Shown: piece by piece, positions 27,362-35,620 of the stretch
Layout: each line of letters opens with the position of its first letter
Position numbering within the stretch: the stretch's first letter is position 1
Source: an uncultured Bacteroidales bacterium
GTDB taxonomy: Bacteria; Bacteroidota; Bacteroidia; Bacteroidales; UBA932
DNA: 64,000 nucleotides
Direction of reading: 5' to 3'
Assembly: GCA_944326325.1 (NCBI GenBank)
Contig: CALVDQ010000005.1
Span: 1 to 64,000 of the forward strand
Position numbers and translations under genes: made by a program
Notes under the pieces: model-generated
Seen by the model: the letters and a program-made list of their open reading frames with translations, nothing else
The model's database searches: none
What the model was told of the DNA's origin: nothing

Positions 27362-29023
27362 TTATGCTGTTTTTCTTGATTTCATGATGAGCATCAGCCC
27401 GAGGGCTGCAATAATGCCGCCCACAGTCACAGGCGCGGGCCAGTCGCCGCCGGAAAGTATGCCCAAGACAACGATGATGACGCCAGAGGCACCGAGGGCG
27501 ATACCGAGCACTTTTTTGGTAAACCGGTCTGTCTGCTTCCCGGCCTCGGCATCTGCCGGGGATATTTCCTTGGACACAGACTTCTTTGATTCTATATACT
27601 CCCTGTAACGAGGGTCAGTGAACCCCTTTTTCCAAAGGATGATCTCGAGTATCACGAGCATTGCGACCGGGACCATTGCACCCACCATCATCTCGGCACC
27701 TCTGCTGAGAGAGAAGCCGAACAGCGGAGTTATAAACTTGAATATCAAATTTATGGCAAGACTCGAGAATGTCACTCCAAGGATAGTCCCTGAGGTCTGT
27801 CTCTTGGAGAAGAGCGACCAGATCACAGGAAGGTAGATAGGCACCCCTGTCAGGGCAGCCACGCTTATCACCACGTTGACGATGCCGCCCATCGACTTTA
27901 TCAGCAGGGCCACAACGACCGCGAGGACTCCGAATCCGAGGGTGGATATACGTGCAACCTTCATCAGGGTCTTTTCCGAAGTCGAAGGTCTGAGACGTTT
28001 CCATATATCATTGGTGAACACACCGGCGGAAATGTTCAGTGTGGAGTTCAGGGAACTTGCCGTGGCGAAGATCATGCCTCCGAGCATGAGACCGAGCATA
28101 CCGGCAGGCATGGCTTCCTTGCACATAAGCAGATAGGCGTCTTCATTCTGCAGCCCGGTGAGACCGGGGTTGAAGATTCGGTATATCATAGGAGGGAGCA
28201 TCCAAAGTATCGGGCTGAACAGGTAGAGAGTCCCGAAAAGCCAGCCGACCTTCCTGGAATCCTTCTCTGTCTTCACTGAAGTGTAACGCTGGACATATGC
28301 CCAGTTGCCACCGAGGAAGAACATGTTGTATATGCAGAAGGCGAATATGAACCACGGCGTGTATTCTCCCTGGAAAAGATTGAAGAAGCCCTCTGGAGCC
28401 TGTTCGAAAAGGGTCTGCACCCCGTCTATCTTTGAAAAGGAAAGAGGGATCACTATGATGAGGGCCGCAAAAAGTATTACGAACTGAAGGACGTCCGTCA
28501 CCACGACACCGCGGAGTCCGCCCACGGCGACATAGATCATGCTCAGGGCTCCGAGCACCAGGATGGACGTGGTGAGCGGTATGCCTGCCGCGACCTCCAC
28601 TATCTTGGCCACAGGATACAGGAATGAACCCGTAGTGAAAATGGAGACGGCAAGGAAGATGTAGGTGTAGATCTTCTGTGTACCGGCTCCGAACCTGTCG
28701 GTGATATACTCTGCAGCCGTAAGATTATGCGTCCGGTGCCACCTCGGGGCTATCCATGTACCGACAGCAAACCCTGCCACAGCCATAGTAAGCTGGATGA
28801 TGATTGCCACAAGTCCGTAGGAATAGGCTATGGAACCCCACACGACAAAAGTCCCGGCCGAAAAGAACCCCATAAAAAGGGAAAGTCCGCTCATTCCCCA
28901 CGGGACATCCCCGCCGCCGGCAAAGAAACTTTTCATATCCTTGCCGGTACGGGAAAAGGAGACTCCCGTTACAAGAACTCCGGCAGAAAACAATATTATG
29001 GTAATGAAATCGAGGAGACTCAT
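27362..29023 (-). CDS. Sodium:solute symporter (SSS family)
   Basis: This protein of 553 residues has 12-14 predicted membrane segments and the SSS core pattern (FFAGGGDVPWGMSGLSLF, NLTAAEYITDRFG, YVAVGGLRGVVVTDVLQF). It imports a small solute, typically a sugar, sugar acid or amino acid, with sodium across the inner membrane. ATG 29023 overlaps the stop of the FAD gene (ATGA), which settles the start. Its place between the FAD oxidoreductase and SusC suggests it imports the monosaccharide or acid released in the periplasm. Confidence 0.92.
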   Translation of the reverse strand: MSLLDFITIILFSAGVLVTGVSFSRTGKDMKSFFAGGGDVPWGMSGLSLFMGFFSAGTFVVWGSIAYSYGLVAIIIQLTMAVAGFAVGTWIAPRWHRTHNLTAAEYITDRFGAGTQKIYTYIFLAVSIFTTGSFLYPVAKIVEVAAGIPLTTSILVLGALSMIYVAVGGLRGVVVTDVLQFVILFAALIIVIPLSFSKIDGVQTLFEQAPEGFFNLFQGEYTPWFIFAFCIYNMFFLGGNWAYVQRYTSVKTEKDSRKVGWLFGTLYLFSPILWMLPPMIYRIFNPGLTGLQNEDAYLLMCKEAMPAGMLGLMLGGMIFATASSLNSTLNISAGVFTNDIWKRLRPSTSEKTLMKVARISTLGFGVLAVVVALLIKSMGGIVNVVISVAALTGVPIYLPVIWSLFSKRQTSGTILGVTFSSLAINLIFKFITPLFGFSLSRGAEMMVGAMVPVAMLVILEIILWKKGFTDPRYREYIESKKSVSKEISPADAEAGKQTDRFTKKVLGIALGASGVIIVVLGILSGGDWPAPVTVGGIIAALGLMLIMKSRKTA

Positions 29024-31311
29024 AATGCTACGTTTATTCCCATCAGGCCAGGACATACGTCGCCGTCAGGTCGGGTGAATTCTATTGTCAAGGAATGGAC
29101 AGAAACGGCTTTTTCAAGCCTTATGCGGTTGACTGTACGGTAATTGTCCGTCATGTGGACAAGTTCGTTCCCTGCGGAATCGAAAATCCGGTATTCGCGG
29201 TAGCAGCAAGGCATCACGGAGTCGTAATGCCCCATCTGGACGGATTCCATGGCATGGTCGGAATCCGTATCGAAATAGAGGATTATCTCCTTGACCTGCC
29301 GTACGTCCGTCCATTCGAGCCTGAGCATCGGGGATACATCCTCAACCGCCGCCACCCAGGCATTTGTACCGATATACGGACGGAAATAGCTGTTCCTCAG
29401 GTTTTCCGCGCTGAAGGCATCGAGAGCCCTGGTGAATTTCATCGCGATGTTCTTCCCTTCCGGACGTCTCTTCGGGCACCAGAATTCGAAAGTCTCCACC
29501 CCGATGCCTTCAGGCGGGGTCTGTTTCCCGAAGTTGGACACAGCCGGATTGATATGGTTGAATACCGAAGTCAGTCCTGTCACCAGACGTCCTGAAAGAG
29601 GTATCCTTACCCTGGCGTTGGTCATGAAACAGAGGAATACATAGCGAGGAGAGGTGTACGTAAAGTCGAAATCTACAGAAATTTCATTCATTCCCTTGAT
29701 CAGACTTATCTTCCGGACGGAATCCGTGGTGTCAGGGGTATAGTTCTCCGGCTTTGCCGAACTCCTGAGCTCGACTGTCAGCTCGGTATTGCTGTCTGCC
29801 TCTACTGTCATCGTGAACCCGGGCACCCTGTCTTTCACCGGGATGAGTTCTGCGGCAGGATATTCGAGACGGAACCATGTGCCGTCATGAGGGAGTTCGT
29901 CAAGGTTCAGTTCAGAAGATACTGAAACAGTAGCTTTTTCCATGAGATTGCCGTCATTTTCCATGGTTACTCCCGGGATGAAGTTGCCGTTGCGGATGAG
30001 CATGTCCTGAAGGACTTTGATATTCTCCGGGGCTGCAATGTCAGCCGGAGCAAGTTTCCTGCCGATGCAGATTGCCGCCGCCCTGCCTATCGCCTCGCCT
30101 CCGAGAGCAGCCGTGCACATGACCCTTGTGGAGCCGTTTGCCACATGACTCGAAGACATGATCCTGCCTCCGATGAACAGGTTGTCGAGGTCCGGGGTCA
30201 CATAACAGCGGTACGGAATCTGGTAGACTCCCTTGCTGTGCCACTGGTGGCAGCCGTTGCCTCCTGCATAGACCCCGTCGGAAGGATGCAGATCTATGGC
30301 CCATCCTCCGTATGCCACGGCATCATAATGCCTGCGCTGCTCTATCAGATCCTGCTGGATTATGGTATAAAGCCCTGTAAACCTTCTGCTTTCCCGCTTT
30401 CCAGGGAAGAGACCGGCCCATTCGAGGGTAAGGTTCTGCGCCTGAGGGAACTTCCCTGAATTCTTGATATAGTCCCAGACTCCGTAAACCACCTTCCAGA
30501 GTTCGAACTTGATTTCTTCGGTATCGTACACCGTGTCGAGACGTCCTCCATACTCGAGCCACCAGTATTTGCATCCCTGTTGCCCCGGGTTGAAATAGTC
30601 CGGGTTCGAAAGTTTCGGGATACGCTTCTCCGCATCCTTCAGGGCAAAGTCCGGAGCCGTGAACCTCACAGGCTTCCCGGCATCCTTCATGTAGAACAGT
30701 ATGCTATGCCCGAGCAGTTCCCCGTATTCTGCCTTGTCAGGAGCGAAACCTTCCCCGTACACATTCCTGTCCTCCGCGCCCATACGGAACGACGCCCCGG
30801 TCAGATATCCGAGGGTGCCGTCGCCCGTACAGTCTGCAAAAAGCCTTCCGGAGATCTGGTATTCAGTGCCGTTCTGAGGGTTCAGTGCCGTGACCGAGGA
30901 GACGGTCCTGTTGTCCTTTTTCTCCGCCTTGTAGAGGACGGTATTCAGGAGAAGAGTAATGTTTTTTTCGTTCAGCACCTTGTCAATCAGCACCATATCG
31001 AAGAGGACAGGGTTCCCTTCCTTGTTCCTGAACGTGTTTTCCACGAGTATTTCGTCCATGATGCCGCCTTCGCGGGACCAGCGGTTGTTGTTCCCCATAT
31101 GCGAGGTGGCACCGAGTGCCCAGAGACGGACTTCGCTCGATGCGTTCCCGCCAAGGACCGGACGGTCCTGGACCAGGACGACCTTCAGACCTTCGCGGGC
31201 AGCGGCGATGGCGGCACATACACCGGTGAGGCCGCCTCCTGCAACGACGAGGTCCGCATCGAGGTTGACTTTGACGAAGTCACGTTTTCTTTCAAGTTTG
31301 TCGAATGTCAT
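29020..31311 (-). CDS. FAD-dependent oxidoreductase (FAD_oxidored type) with C-terminal beta-sandwich
   Basis: This 763-residue protein lacks a signal peptide, so it is probably cytoplasmic. A Rossmann FAD site starts at residue 20 (DLVVAGGGLTGVCAAIAAA; G25, G27, G30), followed by LGGNASSEVRLWALGA and the second FAD motif DNLFIGGRIMSSSHVANGSTRVM, as in the FAD_oxidored family (PF12831). Residues about 470-763 form beta-sandwich modules (SVSSELNLDELPHDGTW onward) of a discoidin-like kind. Reaction unknown. Members often accompany glycan loci, so oxidation of a sugar or sugar acid is an inference. First gene of the ten-gene run, coupled by ATGA to the symporter. Confidence 0.85.
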   Translation of the reverse strand: MTFDKLERKRDFVKVNLDADLVVAGGGLTGVCAAIAAAREGLKVVLVQDRPVLGGNASSEVRLWALGATSHMGNNNRWSREGGIMDEILVENTFRNKEGNPVLFDMVLIDKVLNEKNITLLLNTVLYKAEKKDNRTVSSVTALNPQNGTEYQISGRLFADCTGDGTLGYLTGASFRMGAEDRNVYGEGFAPDKAEYGELLGHSILFYMKDAGKPVRFTAPDFALKDAEKRIPKLSNPDYFNPGQQGCKYWWLEYGGRLDTVYDTEEIKFELWKVVYGVWDYIKNSGKFPQAQNLTLEWAGLFPGKRESRRFTGLYTIIQQDLIEQRRHYDAVAYGGWAIDLHPSDGVYAGGNGCHQWHSKGVYQIPYRCYVTPDLDNLFIGGRIMSSSHVANGSTRVMCTAALGGEAIGRAAAICIGRKLAPADIAAPENIKVLQDMLIRNGNFIPGVTMENDGNLMEKATVSVSSELNLDELPHDGTWFRLEYPAAELIPVKDRVPGFTMTVEADSNTELTVELRSSAKPENYTPDTTDSVRKISLIKGMNEISVDFDFTYTSPRYVFLCFMTNARVRIPLSGRLVTGLTSVFNHINPAVSNFGKQTPPEGIGVETFEFWCPKRRPEGKNIAMKFTRALDAFSAENLRNSYFRPYIGTNAWVAAVEDVSPMLRLEWTDVRQVKEIILYFDTDSDHAMESVQMGHYDSVMPCCYREYRIFDSAGNELVHMTDNYRTVNRIRLEKAVSVHSLTIEFTRPDGDVCPGLMGINVAL

Positions 31312-31444
31312 AAATGATTACTGTAAAAAAGAGTATGGGTACGGTATGGCACGGTGCGAGGGTTGCCGGGCATCGTGTCAGACCACCGCGGGGCAAGGCC
31401 TTTCGACTGCCCCGGGAGGTTGATTGATTTATTGTTTGGGTTAA
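31312..31444 (-). promoter_or_regulatory. Gap before the ten-gene operon, with one hairpin
   Basis: This 133-base gap is the longest within the PUL transcription unit, so a promoter for the FAD-to-GH-A-like run is expected here. I find no exact TAnnTTTG box. A stem CGGGGCA (31389-31395) with TGCCCCG (31408-31414) follows the upstream lipoprotein gene. It lacks a T-run and could be a weak terminator or a processing site. Confidence 0.35.
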
Positions 31445-33409
31445 TTATTCGAGTGAAACTGTCTGGAGAGGGGTGTCGCGGATGCAGCGGATGGAGTAGC
31501 CGCGGGCACGATCTGCCGTACCTGATTGAATTCGTGTATCTGATATATGAATTCTACGCGCCTCTGTTTCATCAGCACCAGGTGTATTGCACCATAACCC
31601 GACAGCACTTCCAATATAAGTAATATTACCGCTTGTCGCATTGTTCCCATAACCTGCAGCAGCAAAATGCAATGGACTTTCAGCCATATCATTCAGTGCC
31701 CCAATTGTCTCCTTCTCATATCTTGACGTGATTTCCTCATCTATATTGAGTATCGTACCTATCATTAAATACATTTCTTCCGCCGATGGGAGACGATACC
31801 CTTCAGGACATGGATTATTGACTTGGGTTTTACTACCAAGAGGCGCAGCATAACTCTGGCTTATTCCGGTTCCGGCTTCATTACCTCCTCCCCACAAACC
31901 ATAAGCAGATGTGCTGCTATCTTCTACCCAGTCTCCTGTTGACAAAACAAATGCATTTGTACCAGGATTTTCCCGATTTAACGGCTTTTCTGACGATGAA
32001 TAGCTACGTCCGCCATAATTTCCTGAAGTACTCCATTTAATCTGCTCATGACCGTCCGCTTTCCTTGACCACTGGAAACTTGACCCGTAAGCCAAATGGT
32101 CATTATATGCCGTCGCGACCTGGGAAGCCCCGAGATTCCTGTCAAGCCAGGTCTGCACGACCGTCTCGCCGCCAGCATCGGTCACCTCTATATTTACAGG
32201 CAGATAAAGCTTGTCATAATAGCTGTCCCCGTTACCATAGTTGAGGTCCTTGACACCATTGACCGTCACCTCGCAGGTCGCAGTCGACTGTGCTTCATCA
32301 TTTGCAGTAGCCGTGACAGTAGCTTTACCATGTCCCACCGGAACAAGGATTCCGTTTTCAACCCTGACCACATACTGGTCTGAAGTCGACCATACTATCT
32401 CTGTAGCGCCTTCAGGCATTGCTGTAGCCGTAAGAGTGACTGTCTCAGGATTCGGATCTGTAAAGAAATCATAGCTTACGCTTGTCTCATTCAGCGCGAA
32501 CTCGCCCGTAGCTGCAGGCTCGACTTTCACTGTTGTCGTGTTCATGGTACCTGCAACGAAATTCAGCGGTTTGGAAAGATTTTTCTCGAATCTGGCAGTC
32601 CGGCCGTCCGCAGTCACAGACACAAAGATGGTCTCGTTGGCCGCCAGCGAGAAAGGAGCCACAGTCAGATAGAAACTCCCTGTTCCGTCAGGCTGAATCT
32701 CGGCTCCGGTTACATCCAGTGAAGCAGATGCGGATACCCTTGTATCGTCAGCGGTAAGGGCCCCGCTCTCCGGATTGACATGGAATTCTCCTGAAAGGGC
32801 GGCCGAAGTGCTGGTGGAAAGGGTTATATTTGATACGGAGATTGCCGACCCGGTACCGTTATTGACTTTGACCTCAATAAGCGAGGTGATATGCTGCATG
32901 GGAACGGAAGTGGAGAGTCCCGCCCCGGCAGTATGTCCGCTTAAATCCAGGTATCCGCAAAGCGGAGCATCAATATGGGCGCCGGAGCCAGTTCCTGTCT
33001 GGGTCTGGGATTGTCCGGCAGCCGAACCCACGACAACGGTCGCTACGGTATTGCCGTCGGAGATGGATGTCTGGTTTTCGGAATAAGGATATATTACACT
33101 GAGTCCGGTCATTGTCCCGGTCAATGCAAAATCCCCGTCGGATTCGAATACATTGTCACCGGAGGCAGACCTCACGAACCTGTATCCTGAATAAGTCCCG
33201 GCATCGCACGCAATTACGGAAAGGGCGTCATCCTCGTCCCACTCCACATAGAGGTTTTCCGGTGTAGGTGTAAATGTAGTCTTAGTCGATGATATCTCGG
33301 CAACGAGCTTGAATGTCTCTTCTGAAACGGCCTTGTTCTCATCAAGGTCTGTCACCTGGCAGCCTGCAAGCACTATTACAGCAGCCATAGGTATAAACGC
33401 CTTCTTCAT
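31445..33409 (-). CDS. Fimbrillin-like lipoprotein with Big_2 and Fib_succ_major domains
   Basis: This protein of 654 residues has lipobox cysteine C17 (VLAGC). Residues about 30-290 resemble a fimbrillin-like beta domain (YVEWDEDDALSVIACD, SVIYPYSENQ, NFVAGTMNTTTVKVEP). A bacterial Ig-like Big_2 domain follows (EIVWSTSDQYVVRVENGI, ATVTATANDE). The last 230 residues match the Fibrobacter succinogenes major paralogous domain pattern (VQTWLDRNLGASQVA, NPCPEGYRLPSAEEM, GYSIRCIRD). It is probably a surface adhesin or glycan-contact protein. The DNA of the C-terminal domain looks richer in A+T than the rest, so it may be a recent graft. ATG 33409 is chosen because it opens the signal peptide. Confidence 0.75.
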   Translation of the reverse strand: MKKAFIPMAAVIVLAGCQVTDLDENKAVSEETFKLVAEISSTKTTFTPTPENLYVEWDEDDALSVIACDAGTYSGYRFVRSASGDNVFESDGDFALTGTMTGLSVIYPYSENQTSISDGNTVATVVVGSAAGQSQTQTGTGSGAHIDAPLCGYLDLSGHTAGAGLSTSVPMQHITSLIEVKVNNGTGSAISVSNITLSTSTSAALSGEFHVNPESGALTADDTRVSASASLDVTGAEIQPDGTGSFYLTVAPFSLAANETIFVSVTADGRTARFEKNLSKPLNFVAGTMNTTTVKVEPAATGEFALNETSVSYDFFTDPNPETVTLTATAMPEGATEIVWSTSDQYVVRVENGILVPVGHGKATVTATANDEAQSTATCEVTVNGVKDLNYGNGDSYYDKLYLPVNIEVTDAGGETVVQTWLDRNLGASQVATAYNDHLAYGSSFQWSRKADGHEQIKWSTSGNYGGRSYSSSEKPLNRENPGTNAFVLSTGDWVEDSSTSAYGLWGGGNEAGTGISQSYAAPLGSKTQVNNPCPEGYRLPSAEEMYLMIGTILNIDEEITSRYEKETIGALNDMAESPLHFAAAGYGNNATSGNITYIGSAVGLWCNTPGADETEARRIHISDTRIQSGTADRARGYSIRCIRDTPLQTVSLE

Positions 33410-33422
33410 ATCCCTGAGTCTT

Positions 33423-33572
33423 CTAGAATTCGAAACCAAATCCATAATCCGGGACTGTAAAACCGTATGATTCTTCACCGGACTGCGCAAATCCTTTCTC
33501 TACGGATATTTCCATTACGGAAATTTCCGGTGCCACATAGAGAGTGGCGTCGTTTGATGTGTCGTGTTTCAT
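33423..33572 (-). CDS. 49-residue companion peptide of the fimbrillin-like gene
   Basis: This small protein has no signal peptide. It carries a segment YVAPEISVMEISVEKGFAQS (residues 12-31) and an aromatic, glycine-rich end (YGFTVPDYGFGFEF). Short genes of this plan often precede fimbrillin-like genes in Bacteroidales, and their function is unknown to me. ATG 33572 fits the -7 box at 33618-33625, which would start RNA near 33611. The stop is 13 bases before the lipoprotein start, so both are on one transcript. A role as precursor peptide or assembly helper is only a guess. Confidence 0.6.
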   Translation of the reverse strand: MKHDTSNDATLYVAPEISVMEISVEKGFAQSGEESYGFTVPDYGFGFEF

Positions 33573-33617
33573 AATATCATAGTTATTAATATTCAGTCTT
33601 CTAACCTGCGGCCGACA

Positions 33618-33625
33618 CAAAGTTA
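33618..33625 (-). promoter_or_regulatory. -7 box for the peptide/fimbrillin-like pair
   Basis: The minus-strand octamer TAACTTTG matches TAnnTTTG. It gives a leader of about 39 nt to ATG 33572 and rules out the longer upstream reading of the same frame. Confidence 0.55.
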
Positions 33626-33676
33626 TTGATATGGTGGAGAAAATTCGTTTTCCGGGAATTTTATTTTGAAAAACGC

Positions 33677-33717
33677 CGATTGGGAACGGTTGTTTTTTCT
33701 GCAACCGTTCCCAATCG
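33677..33717 (-). terminator. 16-bp perfect inverted repeat after the LacI gene
   Basis: CGATTGGGAACGGTTG (33677-33692) is the exact reverse complement of 33702-33717, with a nine-base loop. On the minus strand it is followed by GCGTTTTTC, which suits a terminator 18 bases past the LacI stop. Each arm also contains AACGGTT or AACCGTT, a short palindrome of the kind LacI-family proteins bind, so an operator role is possible. Confidence 0.7.
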
Positions 33718-33735
33718 AATCGCAAAAAGAAAGAA

Positions 33736-34782
33736 TCAGATCATATCCCTCGCAGGATCCGATGACCCCCTGATATTCAGGGAAGCATTGAGGATCACCT
33801 TGCGAGGCTCACTGTCCGGATCCTCGATCTTCTCAAGCAGCAGACGCGCCGCAGTCTTGCCCATCTCCTCGAGAGGCTGGGCCACGGAAGACAGGGCCGG
33901 GACTGTCACCAAGGCGGACTGCGACTCCGAAAACCCCATCACAGACACCCTTCCAGGGACATCCACCCCGCTCTTGAGCAGCGCCCTCATTGCCCCGATA
34001 GCCAACTGGTCGTTGAAGCAGAACAGCCCGTCCGGCACCGCGTTGCTCCCGATAAGCTGCGACATCAACCTGTAGCCTTCGTCACGTGTAATATCCCTGG
34101 TAAGGACAGTCTGCGCCGGGTCTGTGCTCAGATGATGCTTCACAAGAGCATCCGCATACCCTCTGTACCTGGCGTTGGAAAGGTCTATGTTCAGCGGTCC
34201 CCTGAAATGCATGATACGCGGGACATCCTGACCGAGGCCGCGTCTGGTATAGATAAGGTGTTCGGTAGCGAAAAAAGACCATTTGTAGTCATCTATGCTC
34301 ACGCTCGAAGCCTTGATGGAATTGTCCGTACGGTTGAAAAACACGAGCGGAATGCCTTTGGCAAGAAGTTCCTCGTAGTAGGCGGTGTTCCTGCCCTTGG
34401 CTGCCACCGAGATCAGGATTCCCTCCACCATATTGTCTTCCAGGAGCTTGAGGTTCCGTCTTTCCGCCTCCCAGGATTCGTCGCACTGTGTGATCAGGAC
34501 CCTGTAGCCCTCTTTCTCGAAGACATTCTGTATCTGGATGATAATCCTTGGGAAAAACGAATTCAGAAACTCCGGAACAACCACACCTATTGTCTTCGTC
34601 CGGCTCTTGGTAAGGTTCCTCGCCATATAGTTCGGCTTGTACCGCATCGACGCCGCCATATCCTGCACGGCCTTCCGGGTCTCCCGGCTGACATTGGGAT
34701 GGCCGGCCAGTGCCCTCGAAACGGTGGATTTCGAAATACACAGTTCGCGGGCTATGTCCTTTATGGTCGGATTATGTCTCAT
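33736..34782 (-). CDS. LacI-family transcriptional regulator
   Basis: This protein of 348 residues has an N-terminal LacI helix-turn-helix (about 6-30: IKDIARELCISKSTVSRALAG) and hinge helix (YMARNLTKSRTKTIGVVVPE). A periplasmic-binding-like sensor domain follows (ILISVAAKG, GLFCFNDQLAIGAMRALLKSG, SVMGFSESQSAL). It binds a sugar or sugar derivative and changes operator affinity. The 40 extra upstream codons (to 34902) are rejected because the HTH begins right after ATG 34782. It lies next to the PUL it may control, but 16 bases after the metallo-hydrolase gene, so it may be transcribed with that gene. Confidence 0.93.
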   Translation of the reverse strand: MRHNPTIKDIARELCISKSTVSRALAGHPNVSRETRKAVQDMAASMRYKPNYMARNLTKSRTKTIGVVVPEFLNSFFPRIIIQIQNVFEKEGYRVLITQCDESWEAERRNLKLLEDNMVEGILISVAAKGRNTAYYEELLAKGIPLVFFNRTDNSIKASSVSIDDYKWSFFATEHLIYTRRGLGQDVPRIMHFRGPLNIDLSNARYRGYADALVKHHLSTDPAQTVLTRDITRDEGYRLMSQLIGSNAVPDGLFCFNDQLAIGAMRALLKSGVDVPGRVSVMGFSESQSALVTVPALSSVAQPLEEMGKTAARLLLEKIEDPDSEPRKVILNASLNIRGSSDPARDMI

Positions 34783-34798
34783 GGCTGCTCTTGTCAGG

Positions 34799-35593
34799 TC
34801 AAAGGTAAAATACGGGCGACGGATAGGAGCGCGGCAGGCAACGCAGCTGGACGGAACCTTTCGGTACGCCGGCCTCGGACAGGGCTGCGGAAGATGCGGC
34901 AAAGGCCTTCTCAGGAGTGTTGTTGTTCTCGCTAAGATGACACAGGAAAATGTTCTTCAGACCGGAATGGGCCACCCGCTTCAAGGCCGCGGCACACTCA
35001 TCGTTGCTCAGGTGCCCGCAACCCTGGACAATCCTCATCTTCAGTTCGTAGGTATAAGGCCCGGCCATGAGCATGTCAATATCATAATTGGATTCGATGA
35101 CAAGGGTATCCGCCTGCGAAGCATATCCGGCGGCTTCGTCGGTCATCCTGCCGATATCGGTCATTATCACGAACCTGTGCCCGTCAATTGTTATGGCATA
35201 TCCCACAGTCTGGGTCGCATCGTGGGGCACCTCGAAAAAGCGGACCGAGATACCGGAAATGTCCGTCTCAGTCCCTTCCGGGATGACATGGCTGTATGCC
35301 GGGATGAAAGCGGAAGTAAAGGAATGTCTCCGGAGAGCCTGGCTGATCATGCCGGTAGTATACACCGGTTTCTGGAGTTTCTTGCAGAAAGTGCCGAGGA
35401 ACCGGATATGGTCAAGATGATCATGTGTGATAAGGACGCCTCCTATCGTGCCGATATCCACTTCATTGGCCTGGAGCACCTTTTTCAGCTGCTTCAGGCT
35501 CACCCCGGCATCTATCAGTATGCCCTTTTCCCGGCTTCCGAGATAGTAGCAGTTACCACAGCTTCCGCTGGACAAGCTAAAGAACCTCAACAT
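34799..35593 (-). CDS. Metallo-beta-lactamase-fold hydrolase, YycJ/WalJ type
   Basis: This 264-residue cytoplasmic protein begins with LSSGSCGNCYYLG, as in YycJ. It has the metal-binding motif THDHLDH (H57, H59, D61, H62), then PHDATQTVGYAI, MTDIGRMTDE, the ESNYD segment, GCGHLSNDECA and CHLSENNNTPEKA. The family has two metal ions and has been linked to nuclease or phosphodiesterase activity in DNA maintenance. It stands between the TPR gene (27 bases) and the LacI gene (16 bases), a likely three-gene operon. Confidence 0.88.
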   Translation of the reverse strand: MLRFFSLSSGSCGNCYYLGSREKGILIDAGVSLKQLKKVLQANEVDIGTIGGVLITHDHLDHIRFLGTFCKKLQKPVYTTGMISQALRRHSFTSAFIPAYSHVIPEGTETDISGISVRFFEVPHDATQTVGYAITIDGHRFVIMTDIGRMTDEAAGYASQADTLVIESNYDIDMLMAGPYTYELKMRIVQGCGHLSNDECAAALKRVAHSGLKNIFLCHLSENNNTPEKAFAASSAALSEAGVPKGSVQLRCLPRSYPSPVFYL

Positions 35594-35620
35594 ACTGCCA
35601 GGACCTCCCAGATATTGGCA

